The translations under genes and the position numbers were made by a program. From Phallusia fumigata (taxonomy: Eukaryota > Chordata > Ascidiacea > Phlebobranchia > Ascidiidae): a DNA stretch of 23,311 nt. The notes below the pieces were generated by a model. That model ran no database searches, was not told the DNA's origin, and worked only from the letters and a program-made list of their open reading frames with translations. Location of the stretch: positions 1-23,311 of the forward strand of contig QXVZ01008004.1 in the NCBI GenBank assembly GCA_008931825.1, given 5' to 3'. Position 1 is the stretch's first letter; every line of letters begins with the position of its first letter. This document shows, in pieces, positions 18,854 to 23,311 of this stretch.

Positions 18854-20381
18854 TTGTCTTGCAGCAAAGCGTGGAGTCAAGGTCAGAGCAGGGGGGCACC
18901 CCTGGCGAGAAGTCGTCATGATTTGAACCAGAGCACGCGCTCGAAAATCCCACCTGGCTACGTGCACACCGGTTCACGACGTAACGCGAGAGGTTCGACA
19001 TGAGTCAGGGTGAAACCGAGCCGACTGGGTTTCATAAGCGATGACAGGTGTGACTTGTAACACTCAGGACGCTGGAAATGTGAAACAGAAGAGCACGGAG
19101 ACAACGGGGGTCACAAAATTTAGTTGATAGGTTTCGCGGTGAAGTGAATTTGGAGTGACGCGGCGTGTTCGATTTCCCTGATGACCGCGAAGTTGTAACT
19201 GATCGCTATTTTGGACAGTTACTAAAAGGTCGGGTGGGCTGGCGCGGTGAAGTGTTTGCGAAGTTTATTTTCGTGTCGGTTACTGCGGGATTTTTAAGGG
19301 CACTGTGTGCTTTGTTTTATCAGTTGGGCAAAATGTGATTTGATAGTTTAATGGATATTCACAAAATGTGAAAAACTAATTGCTGGACGGAATTTTCATC
19401 CCTATTTATTGTGATAACAATGAGTCAAGTCAAACAGATGGCGTCTTATTTTTCGAATTTTTGTAATTGTCACAGTTTTCATGGATTGATTACTCCTATA
19501 TACAACACAAACCTCATTGAATTAGGCCTTTTTAAGATTTTCTTATTAACCGCAACGGAGGACAAAGCCTCTTAACAAGCGCGATTTCTTCTAAATATTC
19601 ATAAATTTACAAAAACAAACATGTACATTCAACATACTCTTTGCCATGGGCGTAAAACCAACTAAACTTCGCTGACGACTTGATTATGAATGAATTTGGA
19701 CGTATTTCTTAGGAGAGAGTCAGCGCATTAGCCCACCATGGAAGCTTTTCACACATTCGTATTGATATTAATAGACTTGGAGGCAAAATGGAAAAGTCTC
19801 TGCACAATGTGGATGTTTACGTTGTGTACCTTGGTGGTCTCCGTCTGTTTGTTGTTGTACTGCTAACGGCTCGTTAAAAGACATGCTCACCGTCTACCAA
19901 ATGTTATGTATAGCATGTGGGCAAGACATGGAAGATCTATATTTATCTCAACACTGAGTGCTGATGGAGTTGCGTCGAAATATCGCTGTTTCGGGGACCA
20001 GGGCGGTTCTTTAGTTCCCTTCATTATGCGCAACAATATTTTTTTACCTTTTTTTTCTTTTGGTAAAGTGTGAAAACATTTCTTCAGCAGACTTCCTGGA
20101 GCGAGCAAGATATATTAGAGTTAATATCTGGCCCACGTTTAGCATCGTTTTACAAATCTTAACTAGCATTGTATTTATTTATTAGGATTTTTTAAAACCG
20201 TGAATTGTGGAATTTAAATTTTACACACGACTTTTTGTCTAACTGGAATCAGAAACAACTTGAAAAACCATTGTCCGTGAAGGATATTTTTGAACGCAGT
20301 TCGTACATTTCACATTGAGCAAACACTTGCACTTAACAGCTATCGAATTTGAAAACGAAAGTTTTCTAAACAATTGGTATC

Positions 20382-20604
20382 ACTTGAAGACGACGGGACA
20401 CGCGAAAGCATTGTTTTAAAATCCATGTTTGGTTTTGCCTCAACTCTGCTGCCACACACAGTCAAAAACTAGCGTGACGAAATTCTAAGTCNTTACTTGA
20501 AGACGACGGGACACGCGAAAGCATTGTTTTAAAATCCATGTTTGGTTTTGCCTCAACTCTGCTGCCACACACAGTCAAAAACTAGCGTGACGAAATTCTA
20601 AGTC
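20382..20604. repeat. Exact 110-bp tandem duplication around the N at 20492 (assembly artefact)
   Basis: Bases 20382-20491 and 20495-20604 are identical. Only N plus two T bases intervene. This is an unmerged contig overlap, as at 865. Confidence 0.85.
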
Positions 20605-20625
20605 ATCTGTTTATGTAGACAACGC

Positions 20626-20661
20626 TCGGGATTCTCAAACTACATTATCGAGAAATCCCGA
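20626..20661. repeat. Short stem-loop
   Basis: TCGGGATTCTC pairs with GAGAAATCCCGA with one bulged base, around a 13-nt loop. It is short, with no known role. Confidence 0.45.
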
Positions 20662-21355
20662 AACGACCCCGAGTAACCTCTGGGGACCACACACGTCGTC
20701 ACGCTCGGATGACGCTGACCAATCACAGTAAATTGGGATATGAGCTTAGCCGTAAGCTTACAGTTGTTTTAAAAGCCAAAGGTCAAAGAAACCCCGGATT
20801 TTCTTGGCTACAATGATTACACCATAAGCCAAATCGCCATCTTCCAACTTTCGAAAAGGAATTTTAAGTAGCGAGGACTCGAAAAAAAGTTGTTGTACCC
20901 GATTAAAACAAAGGCTGAAGCCCAAACGATTTTAATACAGTTAGTTTACATTAAAAAGTTACGACACATCACAACATATTTAACAAACGAAACGAGACAC
21001 GGATCTGTTCATACTCTCATGAAAATATTCTGGTTCCAGTAGTTGATAAAAGCTACAAGCTTTATTAGTCAAACCTCTGCGTGCCTTACTTGCATAAATA
21101 CATGCATGTCTGGTGCAAGCCTTATAGTATCACAGATGATGGCATGGGTACTTGACAAAACGGTTTGAATAAAAAGCATGTCTTATTAACAACTATAAAT
21201 TTGGGCCAGCATATTTATGATGAGGTTTAATAATGAAACAAGATTATTCGTATTTAGACAAAACGAATTAAACGGATTCACGGTCTTGTAACATTCAAAA
21301 ACATAAAGCCAAAAAAAATGTCTCAAAGCGTTTCAGAACGGGGCAGCAGCAACTC

Positions 21356-21402
21356 TGACGTCAGCGATGAAAGACGTCTGTCAGCGAGGTATCCATGGCA
21401 AC
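21356..21402 (+). promoter_or_regulatory. CRE and RFX X-box pair
   Basis: A perfect CRE (21356-21363) is followed 25 nt later by GTATCCATGGCAAC (21389-21402), close to the RFX consensus GTNRCCATGGYAAC. It has the same order and orientation as the module at 18749. No TATA box follows. Confidence 0.4.
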
Positions 21403-22338
21403 AAAAAGTGCTTTGAACAAAATCAGCAGTTCTCCTAATCTAGCAGGCGGATAATTAAACAGATTCAGGCGTTCCACGTGCAATTAGGATGGGCGTTAAG
21501 TGCTTGCGCCCTTGTACGTTGCAATACACTGCTCGTGAATGCTGTCAGATTTGCGCTAAGCCCCAGAGCCACTGCGAAGTTTTAATCCTAAGGGCAAACA
21601 GTGTGTCGTGCCAATGAGCATTGCAGAAGTTCGAGGTTTGGGGGGGGGATCGCAGTGATGACTCGACACTCAACACTTCGCGTTAGCTTCAAAAGAGCTG
21701 ATGAAAGTTGAGGAAAAACAACTTTCCTTCTGGTACCTAGCGAACTGCTTGGAATGGTAACACACACACACGAACAGTTAAGGCCTCCACGAGAAATTGT
21801 TCAAAGCGCTGCAAACTCATTTGGGCCAAAAAAACTCGCAAAATTATTCAAAAACTCCACCAAAATTGAGGATATATAATGACTTCTTGAGAATTTAACT
21901 TCAACAAAACGTGATTGTTTCTTGATCTTTTCATCATATAAATGATTAATGGAATGAAAATTTAGGGTGATTGATAAGGCCAATTCATGTGAACATTTTT
22001 TTTCAACGGTCCTTTGGTCATGGGCCGTCGGTAGCTCTCGGACAGGAAAAATGTGACTGCCGGACCCTCTCTAGCCATGTGCACACATGTACGGAGGTTT
22101 CAAAAGGTTTTAATGTTGTTTCGTTAATCCAGTTGCGATATTTTACGTATCAAACATTCGAAGACAACTAACTTTTACCCAACAAAACGTTAGTCAATCT
22201 GTAACTCATAACTACCGAACAATGGGAAACAAATTCCATGATTTTGACCAATGAAAGTCGATTTTAAGTTGAAAAAAGATTAAGCTAAATCCGAATTCCT
22301 GTTAAACAACAGGTTTCTTTAATTCTCAGCGAAAACAA

Positions 22339-22668
22339 ATGCGGAAAGTCCAAAATTTAAAGAGCTATGCAAACAACGGAACGGATTTGTGGATGGGGGG
22401 ATTACAACAGGACGCAAAGCACACAATGATTCACTTTATCGCAGCGGAAGTCGCCACAAACATAAAACTTCATAATTGGATCAGGAGAAAGTCAAAACAA
22501 TATCCCAGATCCGGCGACTACAGTTTGTGGTGTGCAGGAATAACAGATCAATATATTAGTGGTTTAGAGATGGGTAGAGATGTCAGTCGGCTGGTGTCAA
22601 GTTCGTTTCACGGGTCAGAGCAAATAACCCAGCGTTTTAGGGCGGATTTTTCGACCAAGTTTATTTGA
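22339..22668 (+). CDS. Unrecognised 109-codon ORF, possible exon
   Basis: I do not recognise the product. The predicted peptide is hydrophilic with a basic segment (WIRRKSKQYPR) and no membrane segment or known motif. A good splice acceptor (TTTCTTTAATTCTCAG) ends nine bases before the ATG, which makes an exon possible. No matching donor is obvious and the ORF ends at TGA. A chance ORF is equally plausible. Confidence 0.2.
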   Translation: MRKVQNLKSYANNGTDLWMGGLQQDAKHTMIHFIAAEVATNIKLHNWIRRKSKQYPRSGDYSLWCAGITDQYISGLEMGRDVSRLVSSSFHGSEQITQRFRADFSTKFI

Positions 22669-22989
22669 GTTTCGTGGATTAGGATATGGCATTGAATAAC
22701 ATCCGAAATGATTTACCGTCTTAGTGAAATAGTTAATACCAGCAGGGCTTGCTTGGGATTATAGCAGACACTAAAGCTGCATAACAGAAAAACGGAATAC
22801 CTACAGTTTCAAAATTCTTTTAAAACTTGTTTTTTAAACCGGACAATGCAATCCTAGAGGTAAAACGTGACGTAAAAAGGTGCTTAATCTTGTAAAACAG
22901 CTTTTTTACGGTGTCAGGTAAATAAACTTACAGAATATTAAAACGCTTAGATAGCAAATCAACATATATCTAAAGGCACAAAATCGTCG

Positions 22990-23199
22990 AAACAGGAAAA
23001 ATAGTTGAAAATCCTCATCTGTCACGCACTTTTAACAAAAAGAAGTAAGAGCACCAAGCTTTTGAGATTCCAATCTACTGACACGATGAAGTGTATACAG
23101 GCGTACATTCTGGACCCGCCCTACGGCAGACATGCCAATCAGCGACTACAGGATAAGTACATGCCACTGAGCGACAAAAATTATAAATTGAATCACTGA
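22990..23199 (+). CDS. Unrecognised ORF at right end, possible terminal exon
   Basis: The open frame encodes YILDPPYGRHANQRLQDKY near 23103-23160 and stops at TGA 23197-23199. This part is richer in G and C than its surroundings and looks codon-like. CAG precedes the segment at 23098-23100, so an exon could start there. DPPYG occurs in some methyltransferases, but nothing else supports that. Function unknown. Confidence 0.2.
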
Positions 23200-23242
23200 A
23201 TGAAAGTCAGTCTTCATACATTTAGACTTGGCTACACAATCT

Positions 23243-23311
23243 GGGCCGCGGTGGGGTTTGAACCCACGACCGAAGCCTACACAGGGATTGTCACTAATCA
23301 CGTGAGGTGGT
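23243..23311 (-). tRNA. tRNA-like sequence or tRNA-derived SINE, cut by window end
   Basis: On the minus strand a perfect T-arm (GTGGG TTCAAAC CCCAC, 23267-23251) contains a consensus B box GGTTCAAACC, followed by CGCGGCC as a possible 3' acceptor half. Upstream, TGATTAGTGAC resembles an A box, but it is about 37 nt from the B box instead of the usual 44 or so. The 5' acceptor half lies outside or is absent. A tRNA-derived SINE or pseudo-tRNA is more likely than a working tRNA. Confidence 0.4.

Larger units (their letters stand above)
16861..20381. other. 3.5-kb gene-free stretch with CG-rich patches
   Basis: No gene is supported. GC-richer patches (16900-17450, 18000-18200, 18540-19050) leave long open frames on both strands without domains. 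It contains CREs at 17102 and 18749, and a promoter-like CRE/X-box/TATA arrangement at 18749-18853. Confidence 0.55.
20605..22290. other. Gene-free stretch with small hairpin and regulatory sites
   Basis: No gene was recognised. It holds a short stem-loop (20626-20661), a CRE/X-box pair (21356-21402), a run of nine G near 21640 and a short CA run near 21766. Confidence 0.5.

Noticed and set aside
23100-23160. DPPYG as a methyltransferase catalytic motif
   Set aside because: A five-residue match without the upstream S-adenosylmethionine-binding motif is not enough. Kept only as an unassigned ORF.
1-23311. CRISPR arrays, bacterial operons, rRNA or intact transposons
   Set aside because: No regularly spaced repeats, no Shine-Dalgarno-linked ORF chains, no rRNA motifs, and no transposase or reverse-transcriptase motifs were seen. 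The spliced genes show a eukaryotic genome.

Overview
The window is animal (eukaryotic) nuclear DNA. It is AT-rich, with spliced genes that have short introns (about 90-500 nt) and GT-AG or GC-AG borders. The gene set includes GAS1-like, NOC3L-like, ARL15-like and PIERCE-like genes. Four single-N joins are each flanked by duplicated sequence, and two of those duplications differ by several percent. That pattern is typical of an unmerged draft assembly of a very heterozygous animal. Short introns, compact gene ends and high heterozygosity fit an ascidian tunicate (Ciona-like). The species is an inference and was not tested.

Layout. (1) 62-384, minus: the first two coding exons of an ARL15-like small GTPase; the rest lies left of the window. 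(2) 385-1333: head-to-head intergenic region with two assembly duplications, one carrying a duplicate of the first visible NOC3L exon. (3) 1334-4988, plus: an eight-exon NOC3L-like gene (ribosome biogenesis). Its N-terminal exon(s) are not found, its C-terminus is short, it has one GC-AG intron, and its first intron holds a miRNA-like hairpin. (4) 5571-5888, minus: a PIERCE1/2-like ciliary microtubule inner protein, convergent with NOC3L. Both convergent genes carry AATAAA at or just after the stop codon. (5) 5889-9626: about 3.7 kb with no convincing gene. (6) 9627-11126, plus: an intact, intronless GAS1-like GPI-anchored Hedgehog co-receptor with an unusual arginine-rich insertion. (7) 11127-23311: about 12 kb of mostly non-coding DNA. 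It holds a second miRNA-like hairpin, a dispersed family of short diverged copies in both orientations that may be decayed SET-domain (KMT5/SUV4-20-like) sequence, a 44-nt near-palindrome, several perfect CRE sites, two CRE plus RFX X-box pairs (one next to a TATA box), two unassigned ORFs and a tRNA-like end.

The genes do not form a pathway. NOC3L is housekeeping, PIERCE is a cilium component, and GAS1 is a developmental signalling receptor whose large gene-poor flanks are the expected place for enhancers. The least explained items are the two hairpins, the SET-like repeat family and the CRE/X-box modules.
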